Of a stretch of 34,205 nucleotides of DNA, positions 24,271 to 33,728 are shown in pieces. The DNA comes from Marseilla massiliensis (lineage in GTDB: Bacteria > Bacteroidota > Bacteroidia > Bacteroidales > Bacteroidaceae): NCBI RefSeq assembly GCF_016899955.1, contig NZ_JACJJL010000031.1, positions 1 to 34,205 on the forward strand, in the 5' to 3' direction. The notes below the pieces were generated by a model. The model saw nothing but the letters and a program-made list of their open reading frames with translations, was not told the origin of the DNA and searched no databases. Made by a program: the position numbers and the translations under genes. Position 1 is the stretch's first letter. Each line of letters begins with the position of its first letter.

Positions 24271-24302
24271 TCCGGGGCGGCAACGCCGCCGCCCCGGATT
24301 TT
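24271..24302 (+). terminator. Internal terminator after the major fimbrillin gene
   Basis: TCCGGGGCGG (24271-24280) pairs perfectly with CCGCCCCGGA (24289-24298) and is followed by TTTTAAAA. It lies 46 bases past the fimbrillin stop but inside the locus, so downstream genes would depend on read-through or on an unrecognised promoter. Confidence 0.85.
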
Positions 24303-24634
24303 AAAACCTCCGACGGGCGTCTGCCCATTTCGAAACAATAGCCTGCTTAGGTCCTATGCGACGGCGAAGCAGGCAAAAAGCGGCATCGCCATGCCATGGC
24401 ATGCCACAAATGAAAGGAAACAACACTCCCGGCCGCGAGGGGAGACAACTGTTCTTGCGGGACACCCCAACGGGTGATTGACAAGGAAAGGAGATGGGGC
24501 CTCGGCCGCAGATGCGCCGCCAGGCAACCGTTGCCCGGCGATATTGCATTGTCGTGGGCTGCAATGCCAGCCCGGAGCAGGCACGGCCCGCCTTGACATC
24601 ATTAGCGCGATAAAACAAAAAAACGATATAAATT
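24303..24634. other. Intergenic gap between fimbrillin and anchor genes, no gene seen
   Basis: About 330 bases follow the terminator with no coding sequence that I can support. I searched for TAnnTTTG and found no match. The bases just before 24635 are A-rich, as is usual for Bacteroidota translation starts. Confidence 0.5.
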
Positions 24635-25732
24635 ATGAAACATCTGACGAAGATACTCATGGCGTGGCTGCTGTGGCCGCTGCTGTCTGCCGCTGTCTTG
24701 TCGTCATGCAGCATGATGCACGAAGACCGCGACGACTGCCCTACAGGCCTGTGCCTAAGTTTCAGGTACAACTACAACCTGGAGCGCGCCGATATGTTCG
24801 GCGACCATGTGGGTGCGGTAGACGTCTATGTGTTCGACGCCGATGGACACTATGTCACCACTCTGGCCGATGCCAACCGCGGGCCGCTGCGCCCGCTCGC
24901 GGCGCCGGGCTATGCCATGCACGCCAACCTCGCCCCTGGCAAGTACAAGTTCATCGTGCTGGCCGGGCAAGACGACTACGACGCCCAGCTGGCACGGGGC
25001 CGCGACCATTTCATGCGCAGCGAGCTTGCACCCGGCGACCCCATGCAGGCGCTCAGCGTGAGGCTGCAGACGGTGGGCAACGGCGAGGCGCTGCTGCGTG
25101 TAGACAACCACGGCCTGCCGCTCGACACGCTGTGGCACGGCATGGAGACCACGCCGGTGGAGGTGTTTGCGGGGCGGCCCACTTACCACACAATACCACT
25201 CGTGCGCGACACGAAGAAGATTAACGTGACGCTGAGGGAGCTCGACAACCCTGCAACCATGGACGTGGCAAACTACGACATGGCCATCATCGACCACAAT
25301 GCGACGCTCAGATGGGACAACTCCGTCGACGAGTCGCAGGCCGTGGTCTACACCCCGCACGCCAGATGGAACACCAACGACCGCACCGGCGCTACCGACG
25401 CCAACAACGACCCCGTCGGGGGAATAGGGCGGATGGCGCACGCCGACTTCATGACGTCGCGAATCATCATACACGACAACCCCGCCGACGACGGCGTGCT
25501 CACCATCAAGAACCGCACCACGGGAATGGAGGTGGTCAGGGTCAACCTGCCCGACATACTGTCAAGGCTGCGCAACGCCGAGGAGATTCACCGCTACTCG
25601 GCACAAGAGTTCCTCGACCGTGGCTACGACTACCAGCTCGACTTCTACATCAAGGGCGACAGGCTGGCCTATGTCAACATCAGCATCAGCATACTCGGAT
25701 GGAGCAAGCGCATTCAGTTCGAAGACCTCTGA
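24635..25732 (+). CDS. FimB/Mfa2-like fimbrial anchor lipoprotein
   Basis: This 365-residue lipoprotein (VLSSC, Cys25) has the family opening EDRDDCPTGLCLSFRYNYN followed by ADMFGDHVGAVDVYVFDADG and the typical LAPGKYKFIVLAG. It ends VNISISILGWSKRIQFEDL. FimB/Mfa2 proteins hold the fimbria to the outer membrane and limit its length. Unlike the three other lipoproteins in the locus it lacks a TRA cleavage site after the first strand, which fits a subunit that keeps its lipid and stays at the base. The C-terminal strand resembles that of the major fimbrillin upstream. Confidence 0.9.
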   Translation: MKHLTKILMAWLLWPLLSAAVLSSCSMMHEDRDDCPTGLCLSFRYNYNLERADMFGDHVGAVDVYVFDADGHYVTTLADANRGPLRPLAAPGYAMHANLAPGKYKFIVLAGQDDYDAQLARGRDHFMRSELAPGDPMQALSVRLQTVGNGEALLRVDNHGLPLDTLWHGMETTPVEVFAGRPTYHTIPLVRDTKKINVTLRELDNPATMDVANYDMAIIDHNATLRWDNSVDESQAVVYTPHARWNTNDRTGATDANNDPVGGIGRMAHADFMTSRIIIHDNPADDGVLTIKNRTTGMEVVRVNLPDILSRLRNAEEIHRYSAQEFLDRGYDYQLDFYIKGDRLAYVNISISILGWSKRIQFEDL

Positions 25733-25931
25733 CGGTGGCGTGCGGCCTATGGTGCATCATACTAAAAACGTGAAACAAAGTGGAAGTGGCTGCAATAGCG
25801 CGGCCTGACGGGCCTGCAAGGCAGGCGGGGCCCGGCCCGGAAGCCTCCGCGCGGTGGCCTGTGCCCGGGTCGTATGCCCGCGGGGGGCTGTCAGCCCCGG
25901 CGATGCCGCGGCCCTGAAATACCTTCATAAT

Positions 25932-27716
25932 ATGCAAACGACAACAAAAAACAAATACTTGAAGTGCGCGATGGCCTCGCTTGCCGTAGCTCTGGCGCTC
26001 GTCGGATGCTCCGGCGCCGACGAGCCCGGAGGCGATGTCGGCGGCGAGGGCCTGTCGTACGTCAGGCTGCACCTCACCATGACGGCCGCCCCCGCCACCC
26101 GTGCCAACCCCACGGGGGGCGAGCTCGGCGACGGCATGGAGGCGGGGCAGGACTACGAGAATGCCGTAGGCTCGGCCGTGGCCTTCTTCTTCACAGGCTC
26201 ACAAGGGGTCAACAGCCCCGCTGCCACGCCCATACAAGCCGTGGCGCTCTTCTCATCTTTCCAGCCGTCGGCCCCAGATGCAACGCTGGCCAGCGGCGTC
26301 GACCGCTCATATACGTCGGCCCCCATGCTGGTAAATGTGGGCGGTGGCGACTACAACGTGATTGTCGTGGCCAACCCCGGCTCTGTGCAGTGGTGGCAAG
26401 ACGCCGCCAACCGCACCCTCGGGGCCGTGCGCGACCATATATATAAGGAGGCGTGGAAGGCTTCGGCGGGCACATACTCCGACTTCGTGATGACCTCGGC
26501 AGCCGACGCCTCGGCCAACCTGGCGTCGGCCACTGAAGAAAATCCCGCCGAAGTGACGGTGGGGCTCGAGCGCATGGCCGCCCGCATCGACTACAGGGCA
26601 AAGGCCACCTACGACGTGTCCGACCCGGCCTACGCCGGCGCCACGGTCGAGATTGAGGGGGCAACCATAGTCAACTCGCTCACGGCAGGCAGCTACCTGC
26701 TCAAGAGGGTGGCCGCAGAGCCCGACGCCGAGGGCGCCGTGGTGCTCGGCGACGAGACTGCCACGGCCACAGGCGTGCCCACCAACTACGTCATCGACCC
26801 CTGGACGGCCGGCAAGTCGGCCGACAACGCCACTTTCACCGTCGATGGCGAAGGCGGAAAACCGGCCTCGGCGCTCTACGCCATGTGGTTCGGGCAGCAA
26901 GACAACCACTCGCTCCAAGACCTGACCGAGCTCGACAAGACATCGAAGTGGGCCTCGATAACACCGCCGGGCACCGACATCGGCGGGTGGAAGCGGGTGG
27001 GCTACACGCTCGAAAACACCGCATGGACCAATGTGTCGGCACCTTATTACCATACGGGAGTGGTGTTCAGGGCGCTGTTCAAGCCCAAGGGGCTGCCGAA
27101 CTATGCCGACGGGCGCACCTTCTTCAGGCTCCGCAGCAATCTCTACGCTTCGATGGAAGACATGATGTCGGCCCTCTACGGGGCGGACTTCGCGCGTTTC
27201 GACGCGCGCATCGACGCCTGCAAGTCGTGGGACGACGTGGCGGACTTCGCCCGGCAAGGCCTGCTCGACGACGACCCCTCGGGCTACAGGGCCTACCTCG
27301 AGGCAGCCGCCGACAAGGCAGGGCCTTTCGACGACGCGGCCAAGGCGGCGCTCAAGTGGCGGGCCTACATGCTCGCCGAATGCGGCTACTCGGCATCCAC
27401 CGATGCCGACGGCACGTGGCGCGTGAGCATCGACAACGGCGGCAAGTCGACACGCAACGTGCTCAAGCCCTACGGCGTGCGCACTTACCAAGACTCGCAG
27501 TGCTATTACACATGGTGGGTGCGCCACGGCAACGACTCCGACGACGACAACGAGGCGCCCATGGAGCACGCCATCGTGCGAAACAACATATATAAGCTCA
27601 GCGTTGAAAGCATCACGTCGATAGGTGGCGACATCCCCCCGGGCGACAAGACATTCAATGTCAGCGTCTACGTAAACGACTGGCTGGTGCTGCCAACCGA
27701 GAAGATAATGATGTAG
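25932..27716 (+). CDS. Second Mfa1-like fimbrillin
   Basis: This 594-residue lipoprotein (ALVGC, Cys26) has TRA at Arg57 after the first strand, close to the major fimbrillin's site. The family pattern LERMAARIDYRAKATYDV is seen in mid-protein, and EHAIVRNNIYKLSVESITSI plus NVSVYVNDWLVLPTEKIMM at the end. It is about as long as the major fimbrillin but clearly a different sequence, and much richer in G+C. It may be a minor shaft or tip subunit, or a second shaft type. The stop is TAG. The ATG at 25932 gives the signal peptide. It is 199 bases after the anchor gene. Confidence 0.85.
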   Translation: MQTTTKNKYLKCAMASLAVALALVGCSGADEPGGDVGGEGLSYVRLHLTMTAAPATRANPTGGELGDGMEAGQDYENAVGSAVAFFFTGSQGVNSPAATPIQAVALFSSFQPSAPDATLASGVDRSYTSAPMLVNVGGGDYNVIVVANPGSVQWWQDAANRTLGAVRDHIYKEAWKASAGTYSDFVMTSAADASANLASATEENPAEVTVGLERMAARIDYRAKATYDVSDPAYAGATVEIEGATIVNSLTAGSYLLKRVAAEPDAEGAVVLGDETATATGVPTNYVIDPWTAGKSADNATFTVDGEGGKPASALYAMWFGQQDNHSLQDLTELDKTSKWASITPPGTDIGGWKRVGYTLENTAWTNVSAPYYHTGVVFRALFKPKGLPNYADGRTFFRLRSNLYASMEDMMSALYGADFARFDARIDACKSWDDVADFARQGLLDDDPSGYRAYLEAAADKAGPFDDAAKAALKWRAYMLAECGYSASTDADGTWRVSIDNGGKSTRNVLKPYGVRTYQDSQCYYTWWVRHGNDSDDDNEAPMEHAIVRNNIYKLSVESITSIGGDIPPGDKTFNVSVYVNDWLVLPTEKIMM

Positions 27717-27794
27717 CGGCGCGGGGGCTGCCACAGTGGAAGGGCCCCCCGAGCCGGCGCCATCAATCCAACAACGATACAACGAACAACCCTT

Positions 27795-29189
27795 ATGTAC
27801 AGAAAAAAGCATGTCATAGATACCGCTGTCATTCATTTGATATGGTTGCTTGCCATCATGGCGGCATCATGCTCGGCCATAACCGACGACGTGCCCGCAC
27901 AGGATGACGCGACGCTGCGGCTGAACATCGTGTCGCGCGACGAGGGGCGCCTCGACACGAGGGCCGTCACCGAAGCCGGCAACAGCCACGAGTTCATCCA
28001 CCGGCTGTGCGTTCTGATTGTTGCCCCCGACGGCACCGTGGTTAAAAAGCTGCTGCCCAACCTCGACGTGGTTGCCCTCGCGCAGCAAGGCAACCTGCGT
28101 CGCTGGGCGTCGGACGACTTCACCATCACGCTCGGCGCATACGATGTGTACGCCTTCGCAAACATCGACACATACTACGACGGCCTGTGGGGCAGCCTCA
28201 CCGGGCTTGCCGAGGGCGACAACATATCGGGCATCAGCCCCTCGCTGCGCTCCATCGTGCTCGCCGACCCGGCCTCGAAGATAGACCTGGTAGACTATTT
28301 CATACCCATGAGCGCCTATGCCCGCGTCAATGTAACCAAGTCGACGTCGGCCATCTCGATAGGCCTCGACAGGCTGGTGAGCAAGGTGCGCATGACAATA
28401 CGCGGCAAGGCGGGCACCACCGTCACGGCCTTGAGCTTCGCAGGCTATGCCGACCGCGTGGGCCTCTTTGCCGACACGCCGCTCGGCGACGTGAAGACCA
28501 TGGAGTCGAATGTGGTGGGCGTGTCGCCCAAGACGGTGCAGATAGGCAAAAAAGACAGCGTGTCGATAGCCGACTTCTACGTCAACTCATCGCCCGCAGG
28601 GCGCCCCTACAGCGTCAGCGTGGCCACCAACGAGCACGGCGGCGTGGTCTACAAGGCCACCACGGCCCGCACCGAGCTGCCGCGCAACAGCATCTATCCC
28701 CTCATACTGCAGCTCAACGACTACGGACTCGACCTCGAGGCCGAGGTATGGGTGTCGCCCATAGGCTCGCTGCCGGTGCCGGTGGTGGCCGACTTCGACG
28801 CCGCCGACACTTACAGCATAAGCATACCCGAGGGTGCCCAGTTCCGTTTTACCGTCAGGGGCATCTCGGCCGGCGGCACCACGGTGCCGGCGTCGCGGTG
28901 CGTATGGAGCTTCGACGCCGCTGCCGTCAGCGGTGTGGCCTTCGACGGCTATGCTCCCGACGCGGCTGTGGTGAAGGGTCGGGTGACTGCCCAGGCCGGC
29001 CTTACCATACCGCTGGCCGTGACTTCGCAGTGGCGGCAGGGCAATGTAGACTACAACCGTGGCTACACCGTGAGGGTTACCACGACCGATTTGTCGGAAG
29101 CCACCTTCAAGAACGTGGCGCAAGGCAGTCCGCTCAACGTGGAACGGCTGGTAGAGCTGAACACCGAGATGCTGAATCTGTTTAAGTGA
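27795..29189 (+). CDS. Fimbrial minor or tip subunit lipoprotein
   Basis: This 464-residue lipoprotein (IMAASC, Cys26) has TRA at Arg56 (DTRAVTE), then a FimB-like core: FIHRLCVLIVAPDGTVVKKL, TITLGAYDVYAFANID and SKVRMTIRGKAG. It continues with beta-rich repeats and ends LVELNTEMLNLFK. The end lacks the Trp-containing strand found in the other subunits, which would fit a terminal (tip) subunit that accepts but does not donate a strand. This role is inferred. The gene is 45 bases upstream of the large adhesin gene, so they are likely cotranscribed. Confidence 0.78.
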   Translation: MYRKKHVIDTAVIHLIWLLAIMAASCSAITDDVPAQDDATLRLNIVSRDEGRLDTRAVTEAGNSHEFIHRLCVLIVAPDGTVVKKLLPNLDVVALAQQGNLRRWASDDFTITLGAYDVYAFANIDTYYDGLWGSLTGLAEGDNISGISPSLRSIVLADPASKIDLVDYFIPMSAYARVNVTKSTSAISIGLDRLVSKVRMTIRGKAGTTVTALSFAGYADRVGLFADTPLGDVKTMESNVVGVSPKTVQIGKKDSVSIADFYVNSSPAGRPYSVSVATNEHGGVVYKATTARTELPRNSIYPLILQLNDYGLDLEAEVWVSPIGSLPVPVVADFDAADTYSISIPEGAQFRFTVRGISAGGTTVPASRCVWSFDAAAVSGVAFDGYAPDAAVVKGRVTAQAGLTIPLAVTSQWRQGNVDYNRGYTVRVTTTDLSEATFKNVAQGSPLNVERLVELNTEMLNLFK

Positions 29190-29234
29190 TTCAACAACAA
29201 TGGCATTACACATCAACATAGGCATTACAATCAG

Positions 29235-32200
29235 ATGAGAACAACGATTTTTGGATATAGCAAGAATGCATATTTCAGGGCACGGGCCGCAGCCATGGCG
29301 TTGCTGCTGATGAGCCTGCCGGCCGCTGTGGCCGGGGCTTCGGCGCTGCCGGCGGGGCACGCCCATGCCGGCCATTCCGAGGCTTGGCAGGGCGCTGCCG
29401 TGGGCGGCTTCCATGCCGATGAGGGCCGCGATGGCCATGGCTCGCTTTCTGTTTATGGCCGCAGCCCGGTGGCCGCCCCCACATCGCTAACATCGCCCGT
29501 GCGCCCCGCGCCCGCTGATGTTCCGCTGCCCGGCGACATCGACGCTGTGCCGGCCGACACCATCAACGGCCGCCCGGTGTACCATAGCGTGTTTTACAAG
29601 CTGCACCCGCAGCAGATATGGAGAGGAGAAGAAGGCGAAGTGTCAAGCAATGACATCTTTTATCCGCTTGAAACGAAGAGGATTACTGTGAACGGCCAAC
29701 ATATAAAAAAAGCTAATCCCTTCAAGGACAAGGGCATGTTTGCCTTCCTTAATAGCCTCATGGCGCCGGGAACGCGCCATATTTTCCATCATAGAGCCAC
29801 ACTTGGCGATGGCGTAAACTTGCGTTTTCAGCTTTTCGGGTTAGACTCGCTCAGATATGCCGACGGCACCCTGGCCGAAGTGCGCTTTGTGCCATTGGCC
29901 TCCGAGACAAGGGTATATACTTCAAGCGGTAAGAAATGTCCGAGTGTAGGCCACAAATCATATCACAAGACTTGCCTGGAATTGGTTTGCCGTGACGTCA
30001 GGGCAATGGAATTTTCTGCCTATGCGGCCTCTGTGGTAGGCAAGGATGGCGAGCCGATAGACATGACAGACTCGAAAAATGGTAACAATTGGAATTTTAC
30101 AAACCCAGCGAGCGGCATCAATATCGAGGTAAAAGACATAGACTGCGCCGCCGACCATTCGTATGTCCGGGCCCAGATAGGGTTTAACTGGATGGGCCAG
30201 CTAAGCCAAGTGGCGTCGGTATTTGCGCCCAACAGCGACGAGGTGCGCTTTTTATACCTTGTGTTAGACAAGAACAAGTTTTTTGCAGAATACCAAAAAT
30301 ATCTCAGGGCACACTTGTATGACGACGACGCCATGCGTCAGGCAAAGTATCACGCCCTGCGCCTGTCTATCTCGGATGTGGGCAAGCGCACCCTTGGCGC
30401 CAGGATTAGGGGTTACAGCCTTTACGAAGAAAACCCGGAGTATGCCATCGACGACAACCACTATTTCCTTTCCTACAACAAAGACCCCGCCACCGGCGTG
30501 GAGTATTTCTACAGAGACGGCCCCATGGACTCTGTCTTGTTTTTTGATACCAGTGTAAAAAAAGATTTAACCAGGGGCTATGTCAAAGGCGACATCTATT
30601 TCAAGGTTTCGCCCGGAAAGCAATATATAGTCTGCATGGCCCCTTTCTCGCCCGACTCGGTGATAACCGGCGACCTGCTCCAGATAGCCTCCGACCAGCT
30701 GTTGGCCCACGCCATGACCGACAGGATATTCTTCGTGCCGAGGCAGACGCTGATAAGGGCCAATGGCGAATTGATTGACGAGGGCGTTGACTATTGTGCC
30801 GGCGTCACCCGGTATGTTTCAGCCCAGGTTCGTGTGCCGCGCGACAAAGACGGCCATCGAACCTACGAGGTGATAAACCAAGGCGTGTTTTACGACTGGT
30901 TTCTTGGCGACCAGATGGTATTTTCGGTCACCGACAACCGCTTTGGCGGCGTGTCGCTGCAGCAGGCCCTGCTCGATTTTCGAGCGGTATATCCCGACGC
31001 AACAGAGCTGAGCGCCACGGCCACGCCATGGAGCGACGGCGAGCTGACCACACCCGCCGGCGACATGGCCACATTCACGCGCGACGAGTTTGACATAATA
31101 AACCACTACCTCAACCAGCCTCGCGACGAAGGCGGGATGAGCCAGCTGGTGCTGCGCCGCCGCGGGCTCGACGTGACGCTGCGCCTTGGCGTCAACAAGT
31201 TTGTGGTTGCGCCCATACACAAGCCCAACCCGCCGTCGGGCTCGCCCATCTCCGTGACCGACTGGGACCGCATCTGCTGGAACCCGGTGCCGTTTTCAAT
31301 CACGACCGACGGCAACGCCCCGTCGTTGCAACCCGGCTCCGAGCTCGTTGAATATCCATACCCCGACTTCAACCCCGCCTTGCGCATCAACCTGTCACAG
31401 TTGAAGCAGGCCCAGGGCAACAGGATGCGCGTAATGGTGCGCAATGCCGGCATTGGCGGCAAGCCCGGAGGCGCCACGGTTGGCCGCGTTACCGGCAGTT
31501 CGGGTGGCTATGCTTATCTCGTAGGCACCGACGACCCGCAATACGACGAGGAGTTCACCAACGAAAACCTGACAGAGCAAGACATCCCGGCCGCCAAGCT
31601 GCTAAACCTGAACAGTAGTTCAATCGTTGCCAATCCGGCTTCGAGCTTCATGGAGTTGCAGCCCATGCCAACGCCGGGGGGCAAGTCGCTTCGCGAGGGA
31701 TATACATATATATATTATGTACCGTTGAAAGCCACTGTTGGCAATACAGGCAAACCTGCCACGTGCAACGGCTCGATGATATTGCATGTAAAGGTGGTTC
31801 CCGAATACTTGGTATGGCAGGGCGGCCCCGACGACAACTGGAACAACGACGCCCTGTGGCGCCGCGCCGACCCCGCCGACCTCATGGCTCCGGCCGACGG
31901 CTACACCACCAATGCCGCCAACGGCACGTCGGCGGGCTTCGTGCCCACCTGCTACTCGTCGGTGGTGATGCCGGCCGGCAGCAAGTCAAGCCTATACATG
32001 CCCGACTATGCGGGCGGCGGCGACCGTGGGGCGGCCGACGCGCGCCCCGACAGCTATGGCCCGGCAACGCGCTACATAGGATACGACATGGTGGGCTACG
32101 GCACGGGCCCCGGCCTGGCCAACGTCACCGCCGACCCCGACTTCAGCCATGGCGGCACAAACGCTTCCATAGCGTCGGTGATAGGCGGCCGTTTCCGCGC

Positions 32201-32255
32201 CAACGTTTGCGACAAGATACATTTTGCCACCGGCGCCCGCATGCTCCACGCCTAG
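29235..32255 (+). CDS. Large fimbrial-locus adhesin, N-terminal portion, ended by an in-frame TAG
   Basis: This 1006-residue frame encodes the front of a large exported protein. It has a long basic signal peptide (Ala-rich, ending near GASA) and a big beta-rich region with no enzyme motif. Near the end is YLVWQGGPDDNWNNDALWRR, a pattern I associate with large Bacteroidota surface proteins. It stops at TAG 32253-32255, and the same frame continues for another 490 codons with conserved-looking sequence and a T9SS signal, so this is likely one gene broken by a nonsense change. The first third (about 29650-30600) is richer in A+T than the rest. If only this part is made, the protein lacks its surface-secretion signal. 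Confidence 0.8.
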   Translation: MRTTIFGYSKNAYFRARAAAMALLLMSLPAAVAGASALPAGHAHAGHSEAWQGAAVGGFHADEGRDGHGSLSVYGRSPVAAPTSLTSPVRPAPADVPLPGDIDAVPADTINGRPVYHSVFYKLHPQQIWRGEEGEVSSNDIFYPLETKRITVNGQHIKKANPFKDKGMFAFLNSLMAPGTRHIFHHRATLGDGVNLRFQLFGLDSLRYADGTLAEVRFVPLASETRVYTSSGKKCPSVGHKSYHKTCLELVCRDVRAMEFSAYAASVVGKDGEPIDMTDSKNGNNWNFTNPASGINIEVKDIDCAADHSYVRAQIGFNWMGQLSQVASVFAPNSDEVRFLYLVLDKNKFFAEYQKYLRAHLYDDDAMRQAKYHALRLSISDVGKRTLGARIRGYSLYEENPEYAIDDNHYFLSYNKDPATGVEYFYRDGPMDSVLFFDTSVKKDLTRGYVKGDIYFKVSPGKQYIVCMAPFSPDSVITGDLLQIASDQLLAHAMTDRIFFVPRQTLIRANGELIDEGVDYCAGVTRYVSAQVRVPRDKDGHRTYEVINQGVFYDWFLGDQMVFSVTDNRFGGVSLQQALLDFRAVYPDATELSATATPWSDGELTTPAGDMATFTRDEFDIINHYLNQPRDEGGMSQLVLRRRGLDVTLRLGVNKFVVAPIHKPNPPSGSPISVTDWDRICWNPVPFSITTDGNAPSLQPGSELVEYPYPDFNPALRINLSQLKQAQGNRMRVMVRNAGIGGKPGGATVGRVTGSSGGYAYLVGTDDPQYDEEFTNENLTEQDIPAAKLLNLNSSSIVANPASSFMELQPMPTPGGKSLREGYTYIYYVPLKATVGNTGKPATCNGSMILHVKVVPEYLVWQGGPDDNWNNDALWRRADPADLMAPADGYTTNAANGTSAGFVPTCYSSVVMPAGSKSSLYMPDYAGGGDRGAADARPDSYGPATRYIGYDMVGYGTGPGLANVTADPDFSHGGTNASIASVIGGRFRANVCDKIHFATGARMLHA
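32253..32255 (+). other. In-frame amber codon interrupting the adhesin gene
   Basis: The frame reads R-M-L-H-A, TAG, Q-L-G-Y-S-K-A-S-M-D-V-E-L-P without a shift. A single C-to-T change from CAG (Gln) would explain it. Confidence 0.85.
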
Positions 32256-32279
32256 CAACTGGGCTACAGCAAGGCTTCG

Positions 32280-33728
32280 ATGGATGTCGAGCTGCCCTCA
32301 AAGGCTTGGACCCTGGTGAGCACACCGCTGCTTTCGGTGTATTCGGGCGACTGGTATACGTCGCTCGGCGGCTCGCAGGCCGACGTGAGATATTTCTCCG
32401 ACCTCACCTTCGACGCCTCGCGCAACAGCCGCCTGCAGCCGGCCGTCTACCAGCGCAGCTGGGACAATGCGGCGCGCATCATCGAGCAGGGCGGCGGCAC
32501 CACGCCGGCATCGTTCGCAGCCGGATGGAGCAGCGCATACAACGACGCCTCGGTGGCTTATGTGCCCGGCCAGGGCTATTCGCTCAAGGCCACGGCCGTG
32601 GGCGGTGCCGCCGGCCGCCTGTCGTTCCGTATGCCCAAGGCCGACGCGGCCTACAGCGTGCCCAACGCGAAACTTCAGCGCAATGGCGCCGGCCGGCTGT
32701 TTGTCTCGGGGCTGCTCGACCGCGCCGACGGCCAGGCCCACTCGCCCAAACCCTATGTCGAGGCCGGGCTCACGGCCTCGCAAGACGGACTATACCTGCT
32801 TGTGGGCAACCCGTTTATGGCAGAGCTCGACCTGCCCCGCTTCTTCGAGGCCAACGACAACCTTGAGAAGGCATACTGGACTGCCACTGCCGACGGGCCC
32901 GTGGCCGGAGGCGCCGCCACCGACGGCAGCGGCTGGACCACGCCCGGCGCCACGTCGACCATACCGCCCTTCGGAGCGTTTTTCGTAAAGAAGGTGGCAG
33001 CCGAAGCGTCGAGCACAGTGAGGTTTGCCCCTGCCATGCAGGCGTTTGCCGATGGCGCAGCCACCTCGCCGGCCCACGCCCCCGTGCTCACGGTGGCAGC
33101 CTCGGCCGGCGGCCGGCGGTCGGCAGCGGCCATAGTGCTGGCAGCCGGTGCAGCGGCCGAGGCCCCGGCCGGCGCCGGGGTAGGGCTGCTGGCCCCCTTC
33201 GGCGCTGCCGATGCCGACGTGCCCTTGGTCTACACCGTTGGCCGTTCGGACGCCTTGGTTGTCAACCGCGTCGGCGGCAGCCGGCGCATACCCCTCGGCG
33301 TGTTTGCCGAGAGCGGGCAGCGGGTTGAGCTCACGTTCCACGGCGTCGACGCCTTCGAGGGCGCGCGCCTTTACGACGCCGCCACCCGTACGGAGACGAG
33401 GCTGGCCGACGGCTACACCATTGCCGTCGACGGGCCCTCGCACGGACGCTACTACATATTGGTAGACCGTCCGTCGGCCACCGGCATCGACGAGGCTGCG
33501 GCCGCGGCCGACCTCTCGGCCTACTCCATGTCGGCCGGCGAGATAATCGTGGCCGCGTCGCAGCCCATAGGCCGCGTCAGGGTCTACAGCCCCTCAGGCT
33601 CGCTCCTGGCCACGGCCGACGCCTCCGGCCGGGGCGAGTGTCGCATAGCCGGCCTTGCCCGGGGCTTGGCCGTGGTAAGCGTAGAGCTGCCCGGCGGGCG
33701 TGAGTCGCGCAAGGTCATCGTAAGGTGA
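32280..33728 (+). CDS. Large adhesin, C-terminal portion with T9SS sorting domain
   Basis: The continuation in the same frame begins at an ATG 24 bases after the TAG; the real joined gene would have no start here. It encodes 482 residues: MDVELPSKAWTLVSTPLLSV and YSGDWYTSL, GLYLLVGNPFMAELDLPRFF, and FGAFFVKK. The last ~80 residues form a type IX secretion C-terminal domain, with YSMSAGEIIVAASQPIGRVR, VYSPSGSLLATADASGRGEC and a final VSVELPGGRESRKVIVR. There is no signal peptide, so a product restarted at 32280 would stay in the cytoplasm. The T9SS tail shows that the intact ancestor was meant to be exported across the outer membrane and fixed on the surface. Confidence 0.75.
   Translation: MDVELPSKAWTLVSTPLLSVYSGDWYTSLGGSQADVRYFSDLTFDASRNSRLQPAVYQRSWDNAARIIEQGGGTTPASFAAGWSSAYNDASVAYVPGQGYSLKATAVGGAAGRLSFRMPKADAAYSVPNAKLQRNGAGRLFVSGLLDRADGQAHSPKPYVEAGLTASQDGLYLLVGNPFMAELDLPRFFEANDNLEKAYWTATADGPVAGGAATDGSGWTTPGATSTIPPFGAFFVKKVAAEASSTVRFAPAMQAFADGAATSPAHAPVLTVAASAGGRRSAAAIVLAAGAAAEAPAGAGVGLLAPFGAADADVPLVYTVGRSDALVVNRVGGSRRIPLGVFAESGQRVELTFHGVDAFEGARLYDAATRTETRLADGYTIAVDGPSHGRYYILVDRPSATGIDEAAAAADLSAYSMSAGEIIVAASQPIGRVRVYSPSGSLLATADASGRGECRIAGLARGLAVVSVELPGGRESRKVIVR

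Noticed and set aside
32253..32255. TAG recoded as an amino acid throughout the organism
   Set aside because: gyrB, the phosphoesterase at 211-1029 and the second fimbrillin all end normally at TAG, so genome-wide recoding is unlikely; a local mutation is simpler.
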